Shown: piece by piece, positions 35,196 through 42,924 of the stretch
Layout of the letters: each line of letters begins with the position of its first letter
Numbering within the stretch: position 1 is the stretch's first letter
NCBI GenBank assembly: GCA_030833665.1
Contig: JAURGT010000009.1
Coordinates: 1-55,437, forward strand
Direction: 5' to 3'
Origin: Miltoncostaeales bacterium
GTDB taxonomy: Bacteria > Actinomycetota > Thermoleophilia > Miltoncostaeales > Miltoncostaeaceae
DNA length: 55,437 nt
Translations under genes and position numbers: made by a program
Notes under the pieces: model-generated
Seen by the model: only the letters and a program-made list of their open reading frames with translations
Database searches by the model: none
What the model was told of the DNA's origin: nothing

Positions 35196-35830
35196 CGTCC
35201 CGCGCCCGGCCCGGCGATCCGGTGCACCACGTCGCTGAACGTGCGGAGGATGCGCGCGGTGAGTCCCCAGACGTCCTCGCCCATCAGCGGGTAGCGAAGC
35301 GTCTCGATGGTCGGGGGTTCGGGGATGAGGCGATCGGCAGCCAGCACGTCTGCGAGCGGCACCTCGAGGATGCGCGCGATCTCGCTTTCCTCCGGGGTCA
35401 TCGCCGGGCGCCCGCCCGCGTGATGGGCCACCCAGGGGCTCACGGTGAAGCCGCTCGCCATGGTGTGCACGTCATCGAGCGGCCCGAGCACGGTGAGGGA
35501 CGATCTCGGCACGGCGATCTCCTCCTCGGTCTCCCTCAGGGCCGATCCGAGGAGGTCGACGTCCTCGGGCTCGAACTTGCCACCGGGCAGCGAGATCTCG
35601 CCCTTGTGATTGGCCACGAACTGCGACCGCTTGGTGAGCACCACGTGACCCGCGTCATCGACGTCGAAGAGGATGAGCAGCACGCCTGCATCTCTTCCGG
35701 TGGCCTCGAGCGTCACGCGCTCGCGGCGCTCGAGGGCGTCGGGCAGGGCCTGCGCCAGCTCCGCGGCCGTCGGGGCAGCAGCGGGTGCGGCATGCGGGTC
35801 GGTGGCGGGGCGCCTGGCGGGGGCGTTCAT
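35192..35830 (-). CDS. NUDIX hydrolase, CoA pyrophosphatase type
   Basis: A 212-residue NUDIX protein. The Nudix box is GGKFEPEDVDLLGSALRETEEEIAV, preceded by FVANHKGEISLP, the NuCoA signature region that marks coenzyme A pyrophosphatases. In the box the usual Gly after EEI is Ala, a small change seen in some active members. It would cleave CoA or oxidised CoA to phosphopantetheine and 3',5'-ADP. Substrate is inferred from the signature. Confidence 0.85.
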   Translation of the reverse strand: MNAPARRPATDPHAAPAAAPTAAELAQALPDALERRERVTLEATGRDAGVLLILFDVDDAGHVVLTKRSQFVANHKGEISLPGGKFEPEDVDLLGSALRETEEEIAVPRSSLTVLGPLDDVHTMASGFTVSPWVAHHAGGRPAMTPEESEIARILEVPLADVLAADRLIPEPPTIETLRYPLMGEDVWGLTARILRTFSDVVHRIAGPGAGR

Positions 35831-35868
35831 CGCGGGCGAGTGTACGCCCGCCCCGGAAGGGCACTGCG

Positions 35869-36543
35869 ATGAGCGGGGACCTCGACATCGCCCGCATGGA
35901 GGGCGCCATGATGGCCGCGCGCGAGGCCGCGGTGGGCGTGGCGGGCGTGCCCATGCTGGGGCTGCGGGCGGTGCGCCCGGGCGCAGGCGGGCGCGCGTGG
36001 CTCGTGGCGCTCGAGGGCCCGGCGTTCCTCTGTCTCGATGACGCGCTCGATCCCGAGCCGTCGCTCACCCGGTTCCGCGACGTCGCGCAGGCCGGCCTCG
36101 CCGCGGAGCTGGTCGACGACGCCGTCGACGCCGCGGCACTCCGCGCATTCCGCGCTCCAGCAGACGCCATGGCGGCGTGGGTCGGCGACATGCCGGCAGC
36201 GGTCGAGGCGCTCGGGCGCGCTGCTACGGCAGCCGATGAGCTGGCCACATGGCGGGAGGACCCCCGTCGCATCATCGCCTCGCTCGTCGACCTCGATGAG
36301 GCCGCGGCCATCCAGGAGCGCGCCCATGCGGCCTACGCCACGTTTGCCGGACTCACCGAGCCCCTCGTGGAGCGTCAGGACTCGCTCGATCCCTCGCTGC
36401 TGCAGGCCCTGATCGAGGTGGAGCGCGCGGCCGATGCCGCGGGGCTCGGGGCGTCACTCGGCACGATGCTCGCCGAGGCCATGCCCGGCATCGTGGAGGC
36501 CGCGGACGAGATGGCCCGCGCCCACGTCACGCCACTGCGGTAG
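35869..36543 (+). CDS. Hypothetical Ala-rich protein
   Basis: A 224-residue soluble protein, rich in Ala, Glu and Asp and probably all-helical after residue 75. The N-terminal part (GLRAVRPGAGGRAWLVALEGPAFLCLD) may be a small beta domain. ATG 35869 is preceded by GGAAGG. I do not recognise the family. Its end overlaps the aldo/keto reductase on the other strand by 17 bp. Confidence 0.6.
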   Translation: MSGDLDIARMEGAMMAAREAAVGVAGVPMLGLRAVRPGAGGRAWLVALEGPAFLCLDDALDPEPSLTRFRDVAQAGLAAELVDDAVDAAALRAFRAPADAMAAWVGDMPAAVEALGRAATAADELATWREDPRRIIASLVDLDEAAAIQERAHAAYATFAGLTEPLVERQDSLDPSLLQALIEVERAADAAGLGASLGTMLAEAMPGIVEAADEMARAHVTPLR

Positions 36544-37663
36544 CCCCCGCTCCCGCCGCCGTCTCCGCAGGCGCCGTCGCGGCCGCGAGATGCCCGATGG
36601 CCTCTGCGCCATCGGTGCCGCCGCCCTCGGGCGTCATGTCGCCCCCGCCCGAAGCCCCGTCCGCGGGTGCCCCGTCCCCGGCCTCCGCTGCCGGCTCGGG
36701 CTGGAAGTCCGACTCGATGAGCGCCTCGATGCGCGCGAGGTCGTCATCCGACAGCGGGGGAAGGTCGATGGCGCGGGTGAACTCGTCGAGTTGCTCCTCG
36801 GAAGTGATCGGGGTGACCACCGACGCCACGCCGGGGCGCGAGAGCACCCAGAGCATCGCCGCCTGCCCGAGGCTCCACGGCCGTCCGGCGGCATGCAGGA
36901 AGTCGAGGGTGCTCACGCGGCGCAGGCCCTCCTCGAGCCACTCGCGCGTGATGTCGGCACGCGGGTCGCCGGGCGGGAAGGTGGTCTCGCGGGAGTACTT
37001 GCCCTCCAGCAGGCCCCGGCAGTGGGCCCCGCGGGCGATCACGCACGAGCCCGCGGCCTGCGCAAGGCCTGCGATCTCGGCCCCGGGGTCGTGGCCGAGC
37101 ATACCCAACTCCACGTCGATCACGGGGAATCGCTTCTGCCGGATGAGGCGGCGGCCATCACCTGGGCGGGCGCCCTGCGGGACGGCCACGCCGAACGCGC
37201 GCACTGTGCCCTCGGTCACGAGCTCGTCCATCGCCTGCGCGAGCACGTCGTCGGCCAGCGCCCGGCGCGGGGGATGGTGGAGCTCGCAGATGTCGATCAT
37301 GCCTCCCATGCGCTCGGCGCTGGCACGCACGGCTGCCCGGATGGCGTCGGGGCGGAAGTCCTGGGGCATTGGGCGCCCGGGCCTGCGCGGCTCGGCGTCC
37401 TGCCAGGCGTAGCCAACGCGGGTGGCGAGCACCACCCTGTCGCGCCGCCCGGCGAAGGCGCGGCCCAGGACGTGCTGCACGCGGCCCTCGCCGTCACGAT
37501 CTGATGCGTCGAACAGCGTGACGCCCCGGTCGAGCGCGGCGTGCAGCAGTCGCACCGCCTCGTCGTCCCCGTTGTCTCCCCACCAGCCGACGGCGAACGG
37601 CTCGGCGCCGAACGCCACTTCCGACACGCGGATGCCCGTGCCGGGAATCTCCCGATAGCGCAT
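36527..37663 (-). CDS. Aldo/keto reductase family protein lacking the catalytic Tyr and Lys
   Basis: A 378-residue protein with an aldo/keto reductase barrel (about 1-320) and a disordered Gly/Ala/Glu-rich tail. Of the usual tetrad, Asp52 (LFDASDRDG) and His129 (CELHHPP) are kept. The Tyr is replaced by Asp57 and the Lys by Arg82 (LATRVGY, normally ATKVG). The first strand region ending VSEVAFGAEPF and the GRPWSLGQAAMLWVL segment show the fold is otherwise intact. It may be a non-catalytic relative or use a different chemistry. ATG 37663 follows a TAACCT box by 8 nt. Confidence 0.82.
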   Translation of the reverse strand: MRYREIPGTGIRVSEVAFGAEPFAVGWWGDNGDDEAVRLLHAALDRGVTLFDASDRDGEGRVQHVLGRAFAGRRDRVVLATRVGYAWQDAEPRRPGRPMPQDFRPDAIRAAVRASAERMGGMIDICELHHPPRRALADDVLAQAMDELVTEGTVRAFGVAVPQGARPGDGRRLIRQKRFPVIDVELGMLGHDPGAEIAGLAQAAGSCVIARGAHCRGLLEGKYSRETTFPPGDPRADITREWLEEGLRRVSTLDFLHAAGRPWSLGQAAMLWVLSRPGVASVVTPITSEEQLDEFTRAIDLPPLSDDDLARIEALIESDFQPEPAAEAGDGAPADGASGGGDMTPEGGGTDGAEAIGHLAAATAPAETAAGAGATAVA

Positions 37664-37671
37664 GGGCAGTG

Positions 37672-37677
37672 AGGTTA
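37672..37677 (-). promoter_or_regulatory. -10 box of the aldo/keto reductase gene (leaderless type)
   Basis: On the minus strand TAACCT lies 8 nt before ATG 37663, with no ribosome binding site between them. Confidence 0.55.
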
Positions 37678-37720
37678 CGCATGCCCCCCGACGCATCCGG
37701 CGCCGCACGGCGCGCCGGGG

Positions 37721-38155
37721 TCAGTCCTCGGCGGCCTCGTCCTCCATGAGGAAGTCGATGAGGTCCTCCACGGTGAAGCGCCCCGCCTGCATCGATGCGA
37801 CGAGGCCGTAGATGGTGGCCGAGTGCGGGCGCTCCAGAACGTATTCGCGAATCGCCTCGTTGCCCTTGGCGTCGATCTCCTCGACGGCCTGCCGGCCCAC
37901 GGCGGTGGCCACTACGCCGGTGCCCTCCACGTCCACCAGTCCCGCCACCGACAGCGACTTCGCGGCGGCGGCGATCTCGTCGGGTTCCGCGCCGAACTCC
38001 TCGGCCAGCGAGGTCATCGGCCGGCCGTCGGGCTCACGCGCGAGCGAGCGCAGCAGCAGGTACGACCCGGATGAGAGCCCGGCGTCCATCACCACCTGGT
38101 CGAGCACGCCCGCCACCTCGGCGAGCAGCTGCAGGTCGTCCTCGTCGCGGTACAC
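37721..38155 (-). CDS. MarR-like winged-helix regulator
   Basis: A 144-residue protein with the layout of MarR family regulators: an N-terminal helix (LLAEVAGVLDQVVMDAGL), SGSYLLLRSLAREPDGRPMTSLAEEFG, and a recognition helix around DEIAAAAKSLSVAGLVDVEG, then a wing GTGVVATAVGRQAVE. It probably binds DNA as a dimer; target and ligand are unknown. GTG 38155 begins 2 nt after the stop of the upstream gene, so the two form an operon. Confidence 0.7.
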   Translation of the reverse strand: MYRDEDDLQLLAEVAGVLDQVVMDAGLSSGSYLLLRSLAREPDGRPMTSLAEEFGAEPDEIAAAAKSLSVAGLVDVEGTGVVATAVGRQAVEEIDAKGNEAIREYVLERPHSATIYGLVASMQAGRFTVEDLIDFLMEDEAAED

Positions 38156-38157
38156 GG

Positions 38158-38484
38158 CTAGGGGCCGTACCGGTGGGCGGGGGCGGGGCGAAGCGAGTCG
38201 TACGCCGCGCCCATCCAGATGCGGCCGGTCACGCCCAGGTCGTCGAGCGTGCGAAGCGCCGAGCGCACCACGCCGGCGCGCGCACCGCGGCCGTGTGTGC
38301 TGGCCACCGTGAGCGCGAAGTCATGGTCGGCATCCTCGCGGACCGGACGCCCATTCGCGCGCGCAAGGGCCACGCGGGCCTCGGCGAGGCGAAGCGGGTC
38401 GTCAACGGTGAGGTAGCACTCGAGCGATGCCCAGTCGGGCGCCAGCTCGGCGAGCACTGAATCGAAGTCGTCCGCGTACGGCAC
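38158..38484 (-). CDS. Small hypothetical protein
   Basis: A 108-residue soluble protein (MPYADDFDSVLAELAPDW). It has no membrane segment and no motif I recognise. It is the first gene of a two-gene unit with the MarR-like regulator. GTG 38484 lies 6 nt after a TAGCCT -10 box. Confidence 0.6.
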   Translation of the reverse strand: MPYADDFDSVLAELAPDWASLECYLTVDDPLRLAEARVALARANGRPVREDADHDFALTVASTHGRGARAGVVRSALRTLDDLGVTGRIWMGAAYDSLRPAPAHRYGP

Positions 38485-38490
38485 GCGTGC

Positions 38491-38496
38491 AGGCTA
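38491..38496 (-). promoter_or_regulatory. -10 box of the gene at 38484 (leaderless type)
   Basis: On the minus strand TAGCCT lies 6 nt before GTG 38484. It overlaps the last codon of the DUF1802 gene. Confidence 0.5.
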
Positions 38497-39084
38497 GCCC
38501 AGCGCAGGGGCGCCGTGAGGTGACTCCGGACGGGTGGCGGCGAGCGCCGCACCCACCTGCGCGCGCACCTCGGCGAACCGCGCGTCGCCCAGCACCGCAT
38601 CGGCAGCGGGAATCGGCAGGGGCACCTCCACCCAGCTGCGGCAGCCGCGCATGTCCGGAGACACATCGAGGGGGAGGGGAGGTGCCACGCGGTGCACGCG
38701 CGGCACGATCACCAGCAGCGGGTGCTTCGGGCGCCAGCGCAGCCGCGCGGCTGCGTAGTCGGGGCCAAGCACGTGGAACGGTGCGAGAGCGTCCAGCTCG
38801 GCCTGCTCGCTCACCTCATGCACGTCGGCCACCTCGCACCAGGCGGCGATGCCCACCCGCGGCGGCTCCTCGGTGACGCTCAGCAGGTCGGGCCACCGCT
38901 CGGCCACCTCGGGCGCCAGCAGGTCGGGGCGCTGGTGCACGTGGGTGGGCAGCAGCAGGAACTCCCGGTGCGGTACGTCGAACCGTTTCTCGCCTATGCC
39001 GCCCTTTCGCAGCATCACCACCTGGTCGCCCGCCAGCATGGCGGCGATGACGGTTGCCCATTCCTTCAACGCGAACGGCTGCAC
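38494..39084 (-). CDS. DUF1802 family protein
   Basis: A 196-residue protein. The N-terminus FALKEWATVIAAMLAGDQVVMLRKGGI and the following EFLLLPTHVHQRPDLL match the DUF1802 pattern; the family has no assigned function. PKHPLLVIVPRVHRV is near residue 130. GTG 39084 lies 6 nt after a TACCTT box. It is divergent from mqnE with 39 bp between the starts. Confidence 0.75.
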   Translation of the reverse strand: MQPFALKEWATVIAAMLAGDQVVMLRKGGIGEKRFDVPHREFLLLPTHVHQRPDLLAPEVAERWPDLLSVTEEPPRVGIAAWCEVADVHEVSEQAELDALAPFHVLGPDYAAARLRWRPKHPLLVIVPRVHRVAPPLPLDVSPDMRGCRSWVEVPLPIPAADAVLGDARFAEVRAQVGAALAATRPESPHGAPALG

Positions 39085-39090
39085 TCGGCA

Positions 39091-39096
39091 AAGGTA
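39091..39096 (-). promoter_or_regulatory. -10 box of the DUF1802 gene (leaderless type)
   Basis: On the minus strand TACCTT lies 6 nt before GTG 39084. The box is part of the left arm of the inverted repeat shared with the mqnE promoter. Confidence 0.5.
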
Positions 39097-39114
39097 GCGC
39101 GAACCGGCGCTACC
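39093..39114. repeat. Inverted repeat with two divergent -10 boxes
   Basis: GGTAGCGC (39093-39100) and GCGCTACC (39107-39114) are perfect complements with 6 nt between. Each arm holds the start of an outward-facing -10 box, one for the DUF1802 gene and one for mqnE. The pair may be a shared bidirectional promoter or a regulator site. Confidence 0.6.
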
Positions 39115-39116
39115 AT
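39111..39116 (+). promoter_or_regulatory. -10 box of mqnE (leaderless type)
   Basis: TACCAT lies 7 nt before ATG 39124. The same GCGCTACCAT sequence occurs before the gene at 49049. Confidence 0.55.
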
Positions 39117-39123
39117 CGGCCCC

Positions 39124-40230
39124 ATGATCGACGCCATCCTCTCCAAGGCCGCGGAGGGCGAGCGCATCAGCGCCGACGAGGCCGTGGCCCTCTACGAGCA
39201 GGCCCCGCTGGACGACCTCGGGGCCGCTGCCGAGGCCGTCGCCCGCCGCATGCACGGCGACGAGGTCACCTACAACGTCAACGGCTACCTCAACCCCACG
39301 AACATCTGCGTGGTGGGGTGCGGGTTCTGCGCGTTCGCCGTGTGGACCGACCACGACCCGCGGGCATATGCCTACTCGGTCGACCAGCTCGTGGACCGAG
39401 CGCAGCAGATCTCCGACCTCGGCATCACCGAGCTCCACATCGTGGGCGGGATGACCAAGGAGTACACCCTCGAGTACTACGAGGACCTCTTTCGCGAGCT
39501 CAAGGCCGCGCTGCCGCACGTGTCGCTCACGGCGCTCACCGCCGTGGAGGTGGAGTTCGTGGCGCGCATGGCGAAGATGACCCCGCGCGAGGCGCTCGAG
39601 CGCCTCATCGCCGCGGGCCACGACAGCATGCCCGGTGGTGGCGCCGAGGTGTTCAGCCCGCGCGTGCGCAAGATCATCGCCGACCGCAAGGTGCCGGCCG
39701 AGGTATGGCTGGACGTCCACCGCGATGCCCACGCCCTGGGCCTGCCCACCAATGCGACGCTGCTCTTCGGGCACTTCGAGACCCCCGAGGAGAAGGTGGA
39801 CCACATGATCCGCCTGCGTGCGCTGCAGGACCAGGGCATCGCCGCCGGCAGCCCCGCCCGCTTCCAGGCGTTCATCCCGCTGCCGTTCCTGCCGGGCAAC
39901 ACCGACTTCTCATACCTGCCGGGCCCGTCGCGCGACGAGAAACTGCGCACCATCGCGCTGTCGCGTCTGGTGCTCGACAACGTGCCGCACATCAAGGGTC
40001 ACTGGGTCATGCTGGAGGAGGACATCACGCAGGAGGGGCTGCGGTTCGGCCTCGACGACCTCTCCGGCACCCTGGTGGAGGAGCGCGTGGCGCACGCCAC
40101 CACCGTGCAGACGCCCTTGGGCCTCACCCGCGATCGCATCGGCGACCTCATCCGCGGGGGCGGGCGCACGCCCGTGGAGCGCAACACCACCTACGGGCGC
40201 GTGGGGCGCGAGGCCGTCACCGCCTCGTAG
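39124..40230 (+). CDS. mqnE: Aminodeoxyfutalosine synthase (radical SAM)
   Basis: A 368-residue radical SAM enzyme of the futalosine pathway to menaquinone. The iron-sulfur cluster cysteines are in CVVGCGFC (Cys62, Cys66, Cys69), after NGYLNPTN. Further family segments are ELHIVGGMTKEYTLEYYEDL, LTALTAVEVEF, MPGGGAEVFSPRVRKII, LPTNATLLFGHFE and FQAFIPLPFLPGNT. MqnE joins an enolpyruvyl-benzoate precursor with SAM-derived adenosine. MqnC and CofH are related, but the GGGAEVF and FGHFE segments favour MqnE. No other mqn genes are in the window. Confidence 0.9.
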   Translation: MIDAILSKAAEGERISADEAVALYEQAPLDDLGAAAEAVARRMHGDEVTYNVNGYLNPTNICVVGCGFCAFAVWTDHDPRAYAYSVDQLVDRAQQISDLGITELHIVGGMTKEYTLEYYEDLFRELKAALPHVSLTALTAVEVEFVARMAKMTPREALERLIAAGHDSMPGGGAEVFSPRVRKIIADRKVPAEVWLDVHRDAHALGLPTNATLLFGHFETPEEKVDHMIRLRALQDQGIAAGSPARFQAFIPLPFLPGNTDFSYLPGPSRDEKLRTIALSRLVLDNVPHIKGHWVMLEEDITQEGLRFGLDDLSGTLVEERVAHATTVQTPLGLTRDRIGDLIRGGGRTPVERNTTYGRVGREAVTAS

Positions 40231-40253
40231 GCCGTTCCCGGCGGGGGATCTGG

Positions 40254-40259
40254 TACGGT
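40254..40259 (+). promoter_or_regulatory. -10 box of the secreted gene at 40267 (leaderless type)
   Basis: TACGGT ends 7 nt before ATG 40267. Earlier in-frame starts (GTG 40258, ATG 40261) would lie within or next to the box, so 40267 is preferred. Confidence 0.45.
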
Positions 40260-40266
40260 GATGGGC

Positions 40267-41220
40267 ATGGGCTGGCGAAGCGCCGTCATCCTCGCAGGCG
40301 CCGGAACCGCGGCGCTATTGTGCGCACCGGCGGCGCTGGGGTCGCCGCCGCCGGCATCGAGCCACGGCGTGAAGCCCGTGCCGCTGCTCAGCCGATCCTC
40401 CGACCCCCTCGAGATCGTGCCGCTCATCCCGCCGAAGGCCACGCCCCCCGCGACCGACGACCTCGAGATCGCGCCGCTCATCCCGAAGAAGCCGCCGCCC
40501 GTGATCGAGATCATCCGGTGGAAGAAGAAGAAGGTCACGCGCCCGAAGCGGCCCAACTTCACCGTGCGGCAGCAGACGTTCAATGCCTACCTGACCGGCG
40601 TGCAGAGCGCGATCCTGAGCTCGACCATCGATGTCGACGCCGAGCCCGGGCTATGCAACCGGACCGGTTCGGCCACGGTCGTCTACTTCGCGAGCAGGCG
40701 TCCGGTGCTGGCGTCCGCTGCCGGGAAGTCCATCTCCATCCCGCCGCTTCCCGTGACGATCAACTTCGCATCGAGCCTCTCGTACAACCCCGACATCGAC
40801 AGCTGCTTCACCCTCCGGCCATCATCCGCCTGCAGGCCCGATGGACAGAGCCTCCCGGGCACGGCCACCTTCGGCACGCGCGGGAACGGCACCACGACGC
40901 GGTCCCTCTACCTCGAGCGCCTCCAGGTGGATGAGGCGACGGCGGGGTCGGCATGCGTGGACGGACTGTTCGGCTTCCCCGAGATCCTCGGGATCGACAG
41001 CGGCTCGGAGAACGCGGCGATTCCGTGGGGCGCAGTGGGGAGTCGGTCGCAGCAGAACGTGAGCATCGGGAACAGCTACCGAACGGAGGGCAACCAGTCG
41101 ACGCCCGGAACCACCTGCACGAGCGAGGTCACGGGGTACGCATGCGCGTTCTCGTCGCTCACGAAGTGGAACCTGCGACTGGTGAGGGCCCCCCAGAAGA
41201 AGATTCCCGGCCTGCGCTAG
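40267..41220 (+). CDS. Secreted protein of unknown function
   Basis: A protein of about 317 residues with a signal peptide (MGWRSAVILAGAGTAALLCAPAALG). The N-terminal mature part is Pro-rich and carries the motif DPLEIVPLIPPK and, nearby, DDLEIAPLIPKK, a short direct duplication. The rest, from about residue 95, is Ser/Thr-rich with six cysteines (PGLC, DSC, SAC, GSAC, TTC, YAC), suggesting disulfides. No known domain is recognised. It is the only gene with this composition in the window. Confidence 0.7.
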   Translation: MGWRSAVILAGAGTAALLCAPAALGSPPPASSHGVKPVPLLSRSSDPLEIVPLIPPKATPPATDDLEIAPLIPKKPPPVIEIIRWKKKKVTRPKRPNFTVRQQTFNAYLTGVQSAILSSTIDVDAEPGLCNRTGSATVVYFASRRPVLASAAGKSISIPPLPVTINFASSLSYNPDIDSCFTLRPSSACRPDGQSLPGTATFGTRGNGTTTRSLYLERLQVDEATAGSACVDGLFGFPEILGIDSGSENAAIPWGAVGSRSQQNVSIGNSYRTEGNQSTPGTTCTSEVTGYACAFSSLTKWNLRLVRAPQKKIPGLR

Positions 41221-41248
41221 CGGTGCGCGGCGCCCTGCGGGAGCGTCC

Positions 41249-42067
41249 CTATGAGAGGGCGCGGCGGCGGAACGACAGCGCCGCAGCCACGGCGATCACC
41301 GCGCACCAGAGCAGGGTCCAGAGCACCGTGAGCCATGATGACGGCGGCACGAGCACGATGTTGCCGTTGATCTCGAGTTGCGCCCCGGCCACGCCCGCGG
41401 CTCCGCGGGCCTGCATGTCGCTGAGCATCGGCGAGGTGATGGCGCGTGGGAAGAGGTAGTACAGGCCCGTGATGAGCCCGCTCCACGCGGTGCCGATCAC
41501 GCCGTCGTCAAGTGCCGCCATGAGGTTGACGAGCGACAGGCACGAGACGTAGAAGAAGATCGCCACGATTCCCGATGCCACCGGGCCGAGCGCCACGCTG
41601 CACAGCGCGGCGGTGACGAGCACCAGGACCATGTTCTCGAGCATCGCGAGGCCGTGGACGAACAGCGTGCCATCGCCCCCCTGGCCGATCGCCGCAGAGC
41701 AGATCGCGGCGATCACCATCCAGATGGCGAACACCGCGATGAGCGCCACGAGACGCCCGGCGATGCGCGCGAGCGTCACCGTCGTCCGGGGCGTGCCGGT
41801 GACGACCTGGAGGCCGAGCCAGCCCCCGTCGGCATCGCGGTTCACCGTGCTCGCGCCAAGCGTGGCCGCGACGAGCAGGCCACCGACGAGGTAGACGGCC
41901 GCGGTCCACGAGCGCATGGTGTCGGGGGCGGCGAGGCCGTCGCGGGTGCCCGCCAGCACCGCGCCGGCCACGATGACGGCCGCGCCGAGCACCAGCATCG
42001 CGAGGAACCAACGGCGATGGCCGATGCCGCGGGCCTCCACGCGTCCGATGACGAGCGTGGGGTTCAT
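41249..42067 (-). CDS. ABC transporter permease
   Basis: A 272-residue membrane protein with six predicted helices, for example WFLAMLVLGAAVIVAGAVLAG, LVALIAVFAIWMVIAAICSA and WLTVLWTLLWCAVIAVAAAL. Its layout is that of ABC-2 type permeases. It overlaps the ATPase gene by 4 bp. The substrate is unknown. Confidence 0.78.
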   Translation of the reverse strand: MNPTLVIGRVEARGIGHRRWFLAMLVLGAAVIVAGAVLAGTRDGLAAPDTMRSWTAAVYLVGGLLVAATLGASTVNRDADGGWLGLQVVTGTPRTTVTLARIAGRLVALIAVFAIWMVIAAICSAAIGQGGDGTLFVHGLAMLENMVLVLVTAALCSVALGPVASGIVAIFFYVSCLSLVNLMAALDDGVIGTAWSGLITGLYYLFPRAITSPMLSDMQARGAAGVAGAQLEINGNIVLVPPSSWLTVLWTLLWCAVIAVAAALSFRRRALS

Positions 42068-42663
42068 GCGGGGCTTCCCTCCACGAGGTGGATGCCCGCG
42101 CCGAGCAGCCCGGAGAGCCCGCCAGGGTCGGATGACGCCGCGAGCACCGCGGCCCCGCGCGCCATGGCGCGCCGGATGGCGTCGGTGGTCTCGGGGAACT
42201 CCCATGGGTCGTCAAGCACCAGCAGGTCCGGTTCCCCCATTACCGCGCAGGCCATGCAGATGCGGCGCACGTCCTCCATCTCGAGCGACTCCACGCGGGC
42301 GTCGGGCGCCTCCACCGCCATCTCGTCGATCGCCCGATCCGCCTCGGCGGGCCCGAGCCCGCCGAGCTCGGCCACCATGCGCACGATGTCGCGGGCGCGC
42401 AGTCCGAAGGCGAAGGGCCAGGCCTGCGGCGCCCAGCCGATGCGGCGCAGCGTGGCGGGGTCACCCGCGGGGGCGCCCAGCACCGTGATGTCGCCGCCGG
42501 GCCCCGCAAGGCCCAGCACGGCGCGCAGCACGCTCGACTTTCCCGATCCGCGGTCGCCGGTGATCAGCAGGCCCGCACCGGCGCGGAGGTCGATGTTCAC
42601 GCCGCTCACGGCGAGCGTGCCGCCGCGCTGGTAGCGCACCTCGATGGCCCGGGCGCGGATCAC
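42064..42663 (-). CDS. ABC transporter ATPase subunit with degenerate catalytic motifs
   Basis: A 199-residue ATPase partner of the permease. Walker A GDRGSGKS (36-43) and the Q-loop Gln80 are present. The signature LSGGQ is replaced by SLEME (126-130), and the glutamate after Walker B is Asp (LVLDDP, Asp152). Both positions are normally required for efficient hydrolysis. The protein is also short for the family. It may still bind ATP; activity is doubtful. Confidence 0.82.
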   Translation of the reverse strand: MIRARAIEVRYQRGGTLAVSGVNIDLRAGAGLLITGDRGSGKSSVLRAVLGLAGPGGDITVLGAPAGDPATLRRIGWAPQAWPFAFGLRARDIVRMVAELGGLGPAEADRAIDEMAVEAPDARVESLEMEDVRRICMACAVMGEPDLLVLDDPWEFPETTDAIRRAMARGAAVLAASSDPGGLSGLLGAGIHLVEGSPA

Positions 42664-42692
42664 CGCGTCCGGCGATGCCGCCCCGGGCGTGC

Positions 42693-42923
42693 TCAGCCCA
42701 GCTTCTCCAGGCGGATGGCCTCCTGCGGGCAGTCGTCCACCGCCTCGCGCACGGCATCTGCCAGCGACGGGTCGAGCACGTCGTCACTCGCGCTGGACAG
42801 GTTGGTGTCGTCATCCACCGTGAACACGCCCGGCAGGCGCGCGATGCAGACGCGCGTGCCCATGCACAGGTCGTGGTCCACCATGAGGCGATAGCGCTCG
42901 CCATCAATCTCGATCTCGGCCAT
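42693..42923 (-). CDS. Small ferredoxin, [3Fe-4S] type
   Basis: A 76-residue electron carrier. The cluster ligands appear as CMGTRVC (C-x5-C) and the later CPQEAI. The C-x5-C spacing with no fourth cysteine is that of 3Fe-4S ferredoxins that serve cytochrome P450s and similar enzymes. No P450 or reductase is in the window, so the partner is unknown. GGAGGG lies before the ATG. The gene starts 2 nt after manB and is probably co-transcribed. Confidence 0.9.
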   Translation of the reverse strand: MAEIEIDGERYRLMVDHDLCMGTRVCIARLPGVFTVDDDTNLSSASDDVLDPSLADAVREAVDDCPQEAIRLEKLG

Positions 42924-42924
42924 C

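Noticed and set aside
38692-39123. An N-terminal extension of mqnE running back across the DUF1802 gene
   Set aside because: The extension has no homology, covers a real gene on the other strand, and the -10 box lies directly before ATG 39124.
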